This document shows positions 10,228 through 18,258 of a stretch of 64,000 bases of DNA, piece after piece. Position 1 is the first letter of the stretch; the number at the start of each line of letters is the position of its first letter. A program made the translations under genes and the position numbers. This DNA is from Bryobacter sp. CoA8 C33 (GTDB taxonomy: Bacteria; Acidobacteriota; Terriglobia; Bryobacterales; Bryobacteraceae): assembly GCA_019931185.1 (NCBI GenBank), contig JAINDK010000025.1, forward strand, positions 26,303 through 90,302, given 5' to 3'. A model generated the notes under the pieces. The model was not told the origin of the DNA. It was given only the letters and a program-made list of their open reading frames with translations, and did not search any database.

Positions 10228-10978
10228 CCGCCACCTCGCGCGATAACTCGTCATTCCGCTCATCATCAAGAGCCAGAATCCGCCGCAGCTCCGGTCCCAG
10301 CCGCGCCTGCGTCTCCGCCCGCAGCAGCCGCTTCTGATACTGCTGCTGCGGCTTGTCCCGCCGGCAGAAAAATCCATGCATCGCCCTTCTCTGTTTGCCC
10401 GTCCGGTTCGCCGTGCCCCCATGCCACACATGCGCGTTGCAGATTACCACCGTCCCCGCCTTACCCGTTACCAATATCTGCTCCGGATGCTCCGCGAACG
10501 GGTCTCCCATCGCTTCCTGCGGCCTTTTACCCCACTTGTGCGAACCCGGCACCACCCGCGTCGCCCCATTCTCCCCCGTAAAGTCATCGAGCATGTAGAT
10601 CGTATTCGCCACCCAGTAACCCCGCTCATCCGGCAATGCGTTCATGTCCACATGCAGCGGCTGGTCCGCCTCCGTCCTCGGATTCGTCGATCGTACGTTC
10701 AGGCTCGACAGTTTGTAATCCCCCAGAATGTGCGCCTTGCCCGCCAGAATTTCCGGGATCTGGATCGCTTCCTCAAACACCTCTCCCTTATCCACGCAGT
10801 TCGCCAGCCGCCTCGCTCCCGGCTCTTGCTTGAACTCCCCTCCCGCTCTCTCTCCCTCCTCTTCAAACAATTCCTCTACCCTCTTCCGCAACGCCTCGAG
10901 CATCCCCTCGCTCAGCAGTCCCGGCAATACCAAAAAACCGTCGCGGTCCAGTGCCGCCAATTGTTCGCTGCTCAACAT
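10205..10978 (-). CDS. Phytanoyl-CoA dioxygenase (PhyH) family Fe(II)/2-oxoglutarate oxygenase
   Basis: This 257-aa cytoplasmic enzyme probably hydroxylates a small or lipid-like substrate using Fe(II) and 2-oxoglutarate. The start is taken at ATG 10978 (MLSSEQLAALDRDGFLVLPG), which matches the usual PhyH N-terminus; the upstream extension to 11089 is unlike the family and overlaps the divergent gene. The metal triad is visible as PLHVDM (His, Asp) and a distal His in NAHVWHGG, followed by an Arg-rich 2-oxoglutarate site (RTGKQRRAMHG). It is divergently transcribed from the heptosyltransferase gene with about 15 bp between the starts. The substrate is unknown. Confidence 0.85.
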   Translation of the reverse strand: MLSSEQLAALDRDGFLVLPGLLSEGMLEALRKRVEELFEEEGERAGGEFKQEPGARRLANCVDKGEVFEEAIQIPEILAGKAHILGDYKLSSLNVRSTNPRTEADQPLHVDMNALPDERGYWVANTIYMLDDFTGENGATRVVPGSHKWGKRPQEAMGDPFAEHPEQILVTGKAGTVVICNAHVWHGGTANRTGKQRRAMHGFFCRRDKPQQQYQKRLLRAETQARLGPELRRILALDDERNDELSREVAVTSGFLK

Positions 10979-10993
10979 GCTGAGATGGATTAT

Positions 10994-11956
10994 ATGAAGA
11001 TTCTCGTCCGCGCCACCAACTGGCTCGGCGACGCCATCATGTCCGTCCCCGCGCTCGCCGCTCTCCGGCGTGCCCACCCCCACGCTCACATCACCATCCT
11101 CGGCCCCGCCTGGCTCGCCGGTCTCTATGGCGCCGAGTCCTTCTGTGACGAGACCATCGTCTACCCCCGATCCCTCACTGACAAACTCCGCCTCGTCCGC
11201 TCACTCCGTCACCGTTTCGATCTCGCCATCCTCCTGCAAAACGCCTTCGAGGCCGCCGCCTTCGCCTTCCTCTCCCGCATTCCCCGCCGCATCGGCTTTT
11301 CCACCGATCGCCGTGGCTTCCTCCTCACCCAGTCCTTCCCCCCCGTCCCCCTCACCCGCCACGAGCGCTTCTACTACCTCGACCTCCTTCTCGCCGCCGG
11401 CCTCATCCCCGCCTATCCTCCCGAAGCCCCCATCTCCCTCCAAGGCTTCGATACACCCCGCCTTCCCCGGCTCGGCATCAGCCCCGGCGCCGCCTTCGGC
11501 AGCGCCAAACGCTGGTATCCCGACCGCTTCGCCGCCGCCGCCATCGCCATCGCCCGCGAAAAAAGTTTCTCCGTCGCCCTCTTCGGCAGCCCCGAGGAGG
11601 CCCCCATCGTCGCCGAAGTCGAGCGTCTCATCCACGCCGCCTCGATCCCGGTCGAAAACTTCGCCGGCCGCACTTCCCTCCGTGACTTCATCCAACTCGT
11701 CGCCTCCTGCTCCCTCATGCTCACCAACGACAGCGGCGCCATGCATGTCTCTTATGCCGTCGGCACGCCCAGCCTCACTATCTTCGGTCCCACCGACCAC
11801 ATCGCCACCGGCCCCGTCGGCCCCCATGCCCGCATCCTCCGCCAACCCGTCGATTGCTCCCCCTGCAAACTCCGCGAATGCCCCATCGACCATCGCTGCA
11901 TGACTGCTATCTCGCCCAGTCAGGTGGCGCAAGAGGCCCTGATCCTGCTGAAATAG
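10994..11956 (+). CDS. ADP-heptose:LPS heptosyltransferase II-like glycosyltransferase (GT9)
   Basis: The 320-aa protein begins MKILVRATNWLGDAIMS, the hallmark N-terminus of WaaF-type enzymes that add L-glycero-D-manno-heptose to the LPS inner core on the cytoplasmic face. The C-terminal nucleotide-sugar site is present as TNDSGAMHVSYAVGTP and IFGPTDHIATGPVG, followed by CSPCKLRECPIDHRCM, a cysteine-rich tail common in WaaF. An alternative start (MDY...) lies 9 bp upstream. It leads a plus-strand run of closely packed genes extending to about 14.7 kb. It is slightly shorter than the usual 340-350 aa. The GT9 assignment is firm; the exact acceptor is inferred. Confidence 0.9.
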   Translation: MKILVRATNWLGDAIMSVPALAALRRAHPHAHITILGPAWLAGLYGAESFCDETIVYPRSLTDKLRLVRSLRHRFDLAILLQNAFEAAAFAFLSRIPRRIGFSTDRRGFLLTQSFPPVPLTRHERFYYLDLLLAAGLIPAYPPEAPISLQGFDTPRLPRLGISPGAAFGSAKRWYPDRFAAAAIAIAREKSFSVALFGSPEEAPIVAEVERLIHAASIPVENFAGRTSLRDFIQLVASCSLMLTNDSGAMHVSYAVGTPSLTIFGPTDHIATGPVGPHARILRQPVDCSPCKLRECPIDHRCMTAISPSQVAQEALILLK

Positions 11957-11960
11957 AAGC

Positions 11961-12296
11961 TTGGACACCCGAGCAAAGATCCTCCCCCTGGCCGAAGCCC
12001 TCGTCCGCGCCGCCTCCGATTCCCTGCCCATCGTTCAACTCGACGCCGACCCCCTTCTGATCGACGTGCTCGATCAACTCCCCCCTGCCTGCCTCCTCCT
12101 CGTCGCCCCCCGCGACAACAGCTACCTCCCCATCCAGGCCCGCCTCGAGTTGGCCGCCAGCCTCAAGGCCGCCCGCTACGTCGCCCTCGGCCATCTCCCT
12201 GGCGCCCGCGACCTCCGCCCCGCCGAAGACGCCGCCCGCCTCGCTCTCGAACGCCTCGTCCTCAATAAATCCACGGGGCCCCTTCCCGTTGCCTAA
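11961..12296 (+). CDS. Small protein resembling the C-terminal half of a cytidylyltransferase fold
   Basis: This 111-aa frame starts with TTG, 4 bp after the stop of the upstream heptosyltransferase, and its end overlaps the next heptosyltransferase by 8 bp, so it is clearly within the operon. The segment LLLVAPRDNSYLPIQARLEL followed by AASLKAARYVALG resembles the later part of HldE/TagD-type nucleotidyltransferases, where an Arg-Glu-Leu...Ala-Leu stretch precedes a Tyr-Val strand. The catalytic HxGH motif is not present. It may be a degenerate or regulatory relative of an ADP-heptose synthesis enzyme. The similarity was judged by eye and is weak. Confidence 0.6.
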   Translation: MDTRAKILPLAEALVRAASDSLPIVQLDADPLLIDVLDQLPPACLLLVAPRDNSYLPIQARLELAASLKAARYVALGHLPGARDLRPAEDAARLALERLVLNKSTGPLPVA

Positions 12297-13224
12297 GCTG
12301 CTCGTGGTGCGCCTCGGCGCCATGGGAGATATCCTCCACACCATTCCCGCCGTCGCCGCACTCCGCCATAGCTTTCCTCGCGCGGAACTTGCCTGGATCC
12401 TCCATCCCCGCTGGATGCCCCTCGTCTCCGGTCTCGGCCTCGCCGATCATCTCCTCCCCTTCGACCGCCGCTCCCCCCTCAGCGCCTTCCTCGCCCTCCG
12501 CTGGCTCAACCGCTTCCGCCCCGATACCGCCATCGACTTCCAGGGCCTCCTCAAAAGCGGTGCCCTCGCCTGGTTCAGTTCTCCCGAACGCCTCTGGGGC
12601 CTCGCCCCCAACTTCCTCCGCGAATCCCACTCCGCTCTTTTCTACACCGATACCTGCTCCCCCCTCTCGGCCCACATCGTCGACCGCCACCTCGAACTCG
12701 CCGCTGCCCTCGGCGCCTCTCCCGCCCCCCATCTGCCCCAACCCCGCGGCTTGCCCGAAGGCTCCCTCCCCACAGAACCCTTCGTTCTCGCCGCCCCCTT
12801 CGCCGGCTGGGCCTCCAAACAATGGCCCATTCAGCGCTACATGGAAATCGGCCGCCGTCTCTGGCTCGAAAAACGCCTCCGCCTCGTCCTCAACGTCATG
12901 CCCGGGGCCCCCCTGCCCTCGAGCGAATTCCTCCTCCGCCACGAAAGCGGCCTCGAAGGCCTGATCGACGCCACCCACCGCGCCACCGCCGTGCTCGGCC
13001 TCGATAGCGGCCCCCTCCACCTCGCCGCTTTCCTCGGCAAGCCCGGCCTCGCTCTCTTCGGCCCCACCGATCCCGCTCGCAACGGCCCCCACGGCAACTC
13101 CATCCGTACCCTGCGCCAACCCGGCGCCCCCACTTCCTACCGCCGCCACTTCCAAATTGCTCCCAGTATGCTCGCCCTGGATGTCGATTCCGTCTGGCAT
13201 TCCCTCGCCGAGGTCCTCCCATGA
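12289..13224 (+). CDS. Heptosyltransferase I-like glycosyltransferase (GT9)
   Basis: This 311-aa GT9 enzyme begins (TTG start) PKLLVVRLGAMGDILHTIPAV, the typical N-terminus of WaaC-type heptosyltransferases that attach the first heptose to Kdo-lipid A. The nucleotide-sugar region reads VLGLDSGPLHLAAFLGKPG and LFGPTDPARNGPHG. The TTG start is chosen because the family N-terminus begins exactly there and no other start fits. The gene overlaps its upstream neighbour by 8 bp and ends in an ATGA overlap with the next gene, implying translational coupling. With the GT9 gene at 10994 it supports an LPS inner core containing at least two heptoses. Confidence 0.9.
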   Translation: MPKLLVVRLGAMGDILHTIPAVAALRHSFPRAELAWILHPRWMPLVSGLGLADHLLPFDRRSPLSAFLALRWLNRFRPDTAIDFQGLLKSGALAWFSSPERLWGLAPNFLRESHSALFYTDTCSPLSAHIVDRHLELAAALGASPAPHLPQPRGLPEGSLPTEPFVLAAPFAGWASKQWPIQRYMEIGRRLWLEKRLRLVLNVMPGAPLPSSEFLLRHESGLEGLIDATHRATAVLGLDSGPLHLAAFLGKPGLALFGPTDPARNGPHGNSIRTLRQPGAPTSYRRHFQIAPSMLALDVDSVWHSLAEVLP

Positions 13225-13766
13225 GAAAACACTGGTTCCCGAAACCCTACGCCGACCTCGTCATGCGTCTCCGCGTCCCCAGCGGGTTCCTCCTCGCCCT
13301 TACCTTCGCCCTGCTCAGCTACCCCACTCCCGCCAGCCTCCTCCCCGGCCTCGCCCTTTCCCTCCTCGGCCTCTTCCTCCGCGGCTGGGCCGCCGGCCAC
13401 CTCCGCAAAAATCAGGACCTCATCGACGGCGGCCCCTACGCCCTCACCCGCAACCCCCTCTACCTCGGCACCCTCACCGTCGCCCTTGGCCTCGCCCTCT
13501 CCGCTCGCAGTTGGCCCGTCCTCCTCATCTCCCTCGCTGTCTTCTTTCTCGTCTATCTCCCCGTCATGGAGCAGGAAGAGCAACACCTCGTCAAGCTCTT
13601 CCCCGCCTACGCCGCCTATGCCGCCCGCGTCCCCTTGCTCGTCCCGCGCTGGCCTTCCCAGCCCGGACATAGCCGCTTTTCCCCCGCTCTTTACTGGAAA
13701 AATGAGGAGTGGAAGGCCACCCTCGCCTACTCCCTCGGCTTTGCCTACCTCTTATGGAAAATCTGA
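13221..13766 (+). CDS. Integral-membrane methyltransferase, ICMT/PEMT family
   Basis: This 181-aa protein has three or four membrane helices and the family signature: GPYALTRNPLYLG for S-adenosylmethionine binding, followed by EQEEQHLVKLFPAYAAYAARVP near the C-terminus. Members of this superfamily methylate isoprenylcysteines, phospholipid head groups or other membrane-bound acceptors; the acceptor here is not known. It starts within an ATGA overlap with the heptosyltransferase gene, and its end overlaps the next gene by 13 bp. The LPS-operon context suggests an envelope-lipid or surface-glycan target, but this is inference. Confidence 0.85.
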   Translation: MRKHWFPKPYADLVMRLRVPSGFLLALTFALLSYPTPASLLPGLALSLLGLFLRGWAAGHLRKNQDLIDGGPYALTRNPLYLGTLTVALGLALSARSWPVLLISLAVFFLVYLPVMEQEEQHLVKLFPAYAAYAARVPLLVPRWPSQPGHSRFSPALYWKNEEWKATLAYSLGFAYLLWKI

Positions 13767-14455
13767 GCGTCGTCCTCGTCGAGGCCCGCAATCCCCTCAA
13801 TATTGGCGCCGTCGCCCGCGCCATGGCCAACTTCGGCTTCCCCGATCTCCGCTTGGTCCAGGCCTACCGCGTCGCCGCCGACGAAGCCCGCTCCGGCCCT
13901 CACGCCGGCGACGTCCTGCTCGCCTCCCGTGACTTTGACTCCCTCCCCGCCGCCATCGCTGGATCCACCCTCATCGTCGGCACCTCCAGCGCCACCAAAC
14001 GCGATGTCCGCCTCCCCATCCATCGCCTCGAGGACGCCGCCACTCTCATCCGCTCCCATGCCGGCCCCGTCTCCCTCCTGTTCGGCAGCGAAAAATTCGG
14101 CCTCTCCAACGACGATATGACCCACTGCCATTTCCTCGTCCGCATCCCCACCGTCCCAGGCGCCGCCAGCATGAATCTCGGCCAGGCCGTCGCCGTCACC
14201 CTCTTCGAACTCGTTCGCCTCAACCCTCTCCCCCCTCCTCCCCCCAGCCCCGAAAACCTCGCCCCCGCCGCCATGCTCGACGAGCTCACCAACAGGTTTT
14301 ACGAAGCTTTACAACTCTCCGGCTATGTTCACCACGACAATGTCATTGAGAAGCTCCGCCTGCTCTTCCGCCGGATGCGCTTGCGCGAGCACGACGCCGT
14401 CATGTGGCTCGGTATGGCTAGACAACTGCTCTGGCGCCTCAAGAGAGAAGATTAA
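13754..14455 (+). CDS. trmJ: TrmJ/SpoU-family tRNA 2'-O-methyltransferase
   Basis: This 233-aa SPOUT enzyme most resembles TrmJ, which methylates the ribose of nucleotide 32 in tRNA. The start is at ATG 13754 (MENLSVVLVEARNPLNIGAV), matching the family. The knot region shows LLFGSEKFGLSNDD and RIPTVPGAASMNLGQAVAV, the conserved S-adenosylmethionine-binding trefoil knot. The C-terminal helical extension is also present. It overlaps the upstream methyltransferase gene by 13 bp. The SPOUT family is certain; TrmJ rather than another SpoU member is probable. Confidence 0.85.
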   Translation: MENLSVVLVEARNPLNIGAVARAMANFGFPDLRLVQAYRVAADEARSGPHAGDVLLASRDFDSLPAAIAGSTLIVGTSSATKRDVRLPIHRLEDAATLIRSHAGPVSLLFGSEKFGLSNDDMTHCHFLVRIPTVPGAASMNLGQAVAVTLFELVRLNPLPPPPPSPENLAPAAMLDELTNRFYEALQLSGYVHHDNVIEKLRLLFRRMRLREHDAVMWLGMARQLLWRLKRED

Positions 14456-14460
14456 ATCAT

Positions 14461-14679
14461 ATGACTCGCGTGGAATTGCAATACGAATTGACAAAGCCCC
14501 TCGGCGATGAGGAATACGAAAGACTTTCCCGGCTTCTCAGCGTCTATGGGGTCATGGGCTTCCAGCTCAAGCAGGACCTCTCCGGCATGACCGTCGAATA
14601 CGATGCCACCCGGCTCGACCCCGACGGCGTCGACCGTGTCCTGCACCGCAGCGGGCTTCCCGCCAAACGAATTCCCTAA
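14461..14679 (+). CDS. Small protein of unknown function (72 aa)
   Basis: The gene starts 5 bp after the trmJ-like stop and ends 15 bp before the next gene, in the same direction and with the same codon preference, so it is probably real. The predicted order is strand-helix-strand-strand-helix (VELQYELTKPL, EYERLSRLLSV, VMGFQLKQDL, MTVEYDATRL, DPDGVDRVLHRSG), which fits a ferredoxin-like fold similar to HMA or ACT domains. It has no metal-binding cysteines. No function can be assigned. Confidence 0.7.
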   Translation: MTRVELQYELTKPLGDEEYERLSRLLSVYGVMGFQLKQDLSGMTVEYDATRLDPDGVDRVLHRSGLPAKRIP

Positions 14680-14694
14680 CGGAGGTCTCCTCTC

Positions 14695-16425
14695 ATGCGT
14701 GTCGGCCTGATTCTTTTCCTCGGCTTCCTGCTCGAAGCCCAGCAATCCCCTCAGGCCCCGGCCGAGAAACCAGGCCGCGTTTCCGGTAAAGTTCTCAACG
14801 CCCTCACCGGCGAACCCATCCGCAAGGCCACCGTCGCCCTCCAACCGGCCGGCGCCCAGCAAGGTGTCCCCGGAGGAGGCGGCCAGGGCCCCTTCGGCCC
14901 CGGCGGCATGCTCGGCGGAATGCGAGCCGGCATGGCTGCCTCCACCGATGCCTCCGGCGCCTTCCTCATTGAGGGCGTACCCCCCGGCAACTACCGCGTC
15001 GCCGTCGAAAAAACCGGTTTCCTCCGTGCCGTCTTTGGTGGCCGTACCAACTCTCTCGGTTCCCAGGTCAGCGTCACCCCCGGCGCCGACAAGGCTGATA
15101 TCAACGTCCGCCTCGTCCCCCAGGGCGTCGTCACCGGCCGCATTGTCGATGAGGACGGCGACCCCCTTGAAGGCGTCGGTGTCTCCCTGCTCCGCCCCCA
15201 GGCCACAAGCCCTACCCGCGGCGGCTTTGCCCGCCGCATGCTCGGCATGAGCATCAATCAAACCAACGACCGCGGTGAGTTCCGCATCACCAACGTCTCC
15301 CCCGGCCGCTATTACGTCCAGGTCCAGCGCTTTAGCGTCGGCGCCAATGCCGTCCAGATCGGCGGCCTCGAATACGGCTACCCCCGCCTCTTCTTTCCCG
15401 GCGTGGAATCCCTCGATCAGGCCCAGCGCATCGAAGTTACCCCCGGCCAGGAATTCAGCGGCGTCCAGATGACACTGCGCAAAACCCGTGTCTTCCGCAT
15501 CCGCGGCTCTTTCTCCGGCGCCGCCCAGCCCGAGTCATCCGATGCCCGCCAACAAGGCCGCCGCGGCGGCCGCGAACTCGCCATCCAACTCCGCCAGGAA
15601 GGCAGCGTCGCCGACACCGGCGGCCCTCCCATGTCCGGCTTGAACGCCACTCTCCTCCGCCGCGATGGCACTTTTGAAATCGCCAATGTCACCCCCGGCG
15701 CCTACCGCCTCCTCGCCACCTCCTTCACCAATAACGGCCCCCGCATCGTCGCCAACCTCAAGCTCAACGTCGGCAACAACAATGTCGATGGCATCGTTCT
15801 CGCTCCTCTCCCCCTGCCCTCCCTTCCCGGCAAAGTCACCATCGAAGGCGAAAGCACCGCCATCAATCTCAAAACCATTCGCCTCCAGGCCCTCGCCGGC
15901 TCCGGCTTCCCCTCTCAGGCCGAAGTCACCGAAGACGGCAAGTTCCTCTTCAGTGAGCTCTCCCTCGACCTCTACCAGTTCTCCGTCCCTTCCATCCCCA
16001 ACGCTTATGTCAAAGCCATCCGCCTCGGCGGTCAGGATATCGCCGACTCACTCGTCGATTTCTCCGGCGGCGGTGGCGGCGAACTGGAAGTCGTCCTCTC
16101 CACCAAAGTCGCCCGCCTCTCCGGCAGCGTCGAGAAACAGAAGCCCGAGGATGCCCCCGGCGTTGTCGTTGTTACCACCCCCGAGCTTAAGGTCATCAAT
16201 AGCTCCCTCCGCGTCGAGTCCAACGGCAATTTCTCCCTCGCCAACCTCGCCCCCGGTGAATACCGCGTCTTTGCCTTCGAGGAACTCGAACCGGGCGCCA
16301 CCTCCGACCCCGACTTCCTTCGCAAATTCCTCGACCGCGCCTCGACCGTCCGCCTCGCCGAACAGGATGCCAAAACCACCAACGTCAAACAGGTCCGCTA
16401 CGCCGAAATCAGCTCCACGCCCTGA
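14695..16425 (+). CDS. Exported carboxypeptidase-regulatory-like (CarboxypepD_reg) protein
   Basis: This 576-aa protein has an N-terminal signal peptide (MRVGLILFLGFLLEAQQ) and several beta-sandwich repeats of the carboxypeptidase regulatory type. Examples are GRVSGKVLNALTGEPIRKAT near residue 22, GRIVDEDGDPLEGVGVSL near 150, and later repeats with GTFEIANVTPGAYRLLATS and FSLANLAPGEYRVFA. Such proteins are abundant in Acidobacteria and are thought to be periplasmic or surface adhesive modules; no enzymatic residues are seen. A GGAGG-containing site precedes the ATG. The gene converges on the ApbE gene with a 28-bp overlap. Confidence 0.85.
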   Translation: MRVGLILFLGFLLEAQQSPQAPAEKPGRVSGKVLNALTGEPIRKATVALQPAGAQQGVPGGGGQGPFGPGGMLGGMRAGMAASTDASGAFLIEGVPPGNYRVAVEKTGFLRAVFGGRTNSLGSQVSVTPGADKADINVRLVPQGVVTGRIVDEDGDPLEGVGVSLLRPQATSPTRGGFARRMLGMSINQTNDRGEFRITNVSPGRYYVQVQRFSVGANAVQIGGLEYGYPRLFFPGVESLDQAQRIEVTPGQEFSGVQMTLRKTRVFRIRGSFSGAAQPESSDARQQGRRGGRELAIQLRQEGSVADTGGPPMSGLNATLLRRDGTFEIANVTPGAYRLLATSFTNNGPRIVANLKLNVGNNNVDGIVLAPLPLPSLPGKVTIEGESTAINLKTIRLQALAGSGFPSQAEVTEDGKFLFSELSLDLYQFSVPSIPNAYVKAIRLGGQDIADSLVDFSGGGGGELEVVLSTKVARLSGSVEKQKPEDAPGVVVVTTPELKVINSSLRVESNGNFSLANLAPGEYRVFAFEELEPGATSDPDFLRKFLDRASTVRLAEQDAKTTNVKQVRYAEISSTP

Positions 16426-17138
16426 TACTGCCGCGCCAGCGCCTCCCGCTCCCCCGGCTTCAGGATCCACATCGCTGTCGCCAGCGCATCCGCTGTCATC
16501 GAATCCGGCGCAATCACCGTCACTGTCTCCTGCTTCATCACCCGCTCCCCGCTCCGCGGGTCCACGATGTGCCCCGGCTGATACGTATTCCCCGATGTCG
16601 ATACCGCCCGCCGCCGCAATACCCGCTCCGTGTTCTGAAATCCCACCCGCCACCCCGCCGCCCCTGGCGGCTCATCCCACACCAGTACATCTCCCGATGC
16701 CGCCAGCAGGTGCCGCCCCAGCCCCCGCCGCCGTAAATAGTTTGAGGCGCAATCATTGGCGAATCCCTTCGCGATCCCCCCTAGATCCAGTTGCACTCCC
16801 TCGGCCGCCAACGTCACCGTACCCCGCCCCAGCATCACATGCTGAAAACCCACCGTCCTGCCCCGTACCGTCACATCAAACACTCCCCCCGAGCGCAGCC
16901 ACAGCCGCCGCGCGAACTCAAGTACTGTAAACAACTCCCGCGATACCCTCGTCTCCCGCCCCGCCTCCAGCCGGTTGATCTCGCTATCGGCCTTGTAATG
17001 GCTCAGCCGCGCATCCAGGCTCTCATACACCCTCCGCGCCCCCAACACTTCCTCCGTCGCATCCCGTTGCGCCCACACCGTGATTCGCATCACGGTGCCC
17101 ATGCACGCAAACGAGCTACTGGTCTTCTGCCACGCCAT
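16398..17138 (-). CDS. apbE: FAD:protein FMN transferase (ApbE family), compact form
   Basis: ApbE covalently attaches FMN to Thr or Ser residues of flavoproteins such as Nqr/Rnf subunits. The 246-aa sequence holds the usual landmarks: an N-terminal MGTVMRITVWA, LDARLSHYKADSEINRL, DLGGIAKGFANDCA, the ASGDVLVWDEP glycine region, STSGNTYQPGHIVDPRSG, and the Mg-binding C-terminal region PDSMTADALATAMWIL. It is shorter than most ApbE proteins (about 300-350 aa) and lacks a clear lipoprotein signal. Its start overlaps the end of the upstream heme/SUMF gene by 23 bp, so the two are probably co-transcribed. Confidence 0.88.
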   Translation of the reverse strand: MAWQKTSSSFACMGTVMRITVWAQRDATEEVLGARRVYESLDARLSHYKADSEINRLEAGRETRVSRELFTVLEFARRLWLRSGGVFDVTVRGRTVGFQHVMLGRGTVTLAAEGVQLDLGGIAKGFANDCASNYLRRRGLGRHLLAASGDVLVWDEPPGAAGWRVGFQNTERVLRRRAVSTSGNTYQPGHIVDPRSGERVMKQETVTVIAPDSMTADALATAMWILKPGEREALARQYQGVELISA

Positions 17139-18258
17139 TATTCCAGAACCGGTGCATCTCCTCGGGCGCCGGCGTCTTCACCGGCCTCACCAGCCGGAAT
17201 CCCAGCCCCAGCGCATCCGTGTGATACCAGATCGACTTCGGCAGGTTCGGGTCCTGCTGCTTCCACGACGGATCCGATGCAAACCGCGCCGTGCACGTCA
17301 CTCGCCCCGCCTTGTCCTGCCAGGACCCTCCCCGCGCCGTATGCGGATAGGGCGTCTTCGACGGATACCACGCCTGCGGATTCCGGTAGGCCTCCTTCTG
17401 ATACTGATCCGTCGTCCACTCCATTACGTTGCCCAGCATGTCGTACAACCCAAATCCGTTCGCCGCCTTCTTCCCCACCAACTCATACTGCTGCTTGCCG
17501 TATATCGCCACCTCATCCAATTTCTCTGGCGGCCCTGCGTTCGCCTTGCACGCATACTCCCACTCCGCCTCCGTCGGCAAACGGTAAAAGTGCCCCGTCT
17601 TCGCGCTCAACCACTGCGCATATTTGTTTGCCGCGTGATGCGTCATCGAGATCGCCGGATATCCCTCTATCCCCATGCCGAATGACATCTCCACATAAGG
17701 CTTCGTCGGTCGCGATACCGCGTCCACCGCGATATTGGCCCCCGCTTCTTCCCCGGAGATCTGCGCGAACATAAACAGCCGGTACTCGTTCCAGGTCACC
17801 TCCCGCGCTGCCATCCAAAACGGCTCCACTTCACGCTCATGCTCCGGTCCCTCATCGGCCACCGCGTTGTTGCCCATCTTGAATGTGCCGCCCGGCACCG
17901 CTACCATCTCGTAGTTCACGTCCGAGCCCGGTATCCTCTGCTTGTAGTTCCGGAACGCATCCTTCGCCGAGGCCTTCACGATCTGCCCGTGCAGATTCCG
18001 CGTCAAACTCAAGTCATCCTCGAGCCCCTTCTTTACTTCTGGATACTCCAGCCCCTCCGCCACCCATTTTCCGATCGTGGCTTTGTCCCGGGCGTTCAAC
18101 CCGGGGCCGCCCGGCGGCATGATCGCCAGGCTCCCCACGATCTTGTCTTTCTTCCGCAGGTAAAACGCGCGGTCATGACACGCGTTGCACTGCTTGTCCA
18201 AAATGGGCTTTACTTCCGTCTGGAAGTCCACCGCGAACAAAGCCAGCAGCAGGATCAT
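17116..18258 (-). CDS. Fusion: planctomycete-type cytochrome c heme domain + SUMF1/FGE-like domain
   Basis: This 380-aa protein has a short hydrophobic N-terminus, then a single heme site CNACHD near residue 24 in the PSCyt1 setting (TEVKPILDKQCNACH...), and after residue about 115 a formylglycine-generating-enzyme-like domain (VPGGTFKMGNNAVADEGPE, RLPTEAEWEYACKA, LYDMLGNVMEWTTD, ARGGSWQDKAGR, GLGFRLVRP). In genuine FGE two cysteines are needed; here only the one in VTCTARF aligns, so sulfatase-activating activity is doubtful and a C-type-lectin-like binding role is possible. It overlaps the upstream oxidoreductase gene by 4 bp (ATGA). The heme implies export. Confidence 0.83.
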   Translation of the reverse strand: MILLLALFAVDFQTEVKPILDKQCNACHDRAFYLRKKDKIVGSLAIMPPGGPGLNARDKATIGKWVAEGLEYPEVKKGLEDDLSLTRNLHGQIVKASAKDAFRNYKQRIPGSDVNYEMVAVPGGTFKMGNNAVADEGPEHEREVEPFWMAAREVTWNEYRLFMFAQISGEEAGANIAVDAVSRPTKPYVEMSFGMGIEGYPAISMTHHAANKYAQWLSAKTGHFYRLPTEAEWEYACKANAGPPEKLDEVAIYGKQQYELVGKKAANGFGLYDMLGNVMEWTTDQYQKEAYRNPQAWYPSKTPYPHTARGGSWQDKAGRVTCTARFASDPSWKQQDPNLPKSIWYHTDALGLGFRLVRPVKTPAPEEMHRFWNNGVAEDQ

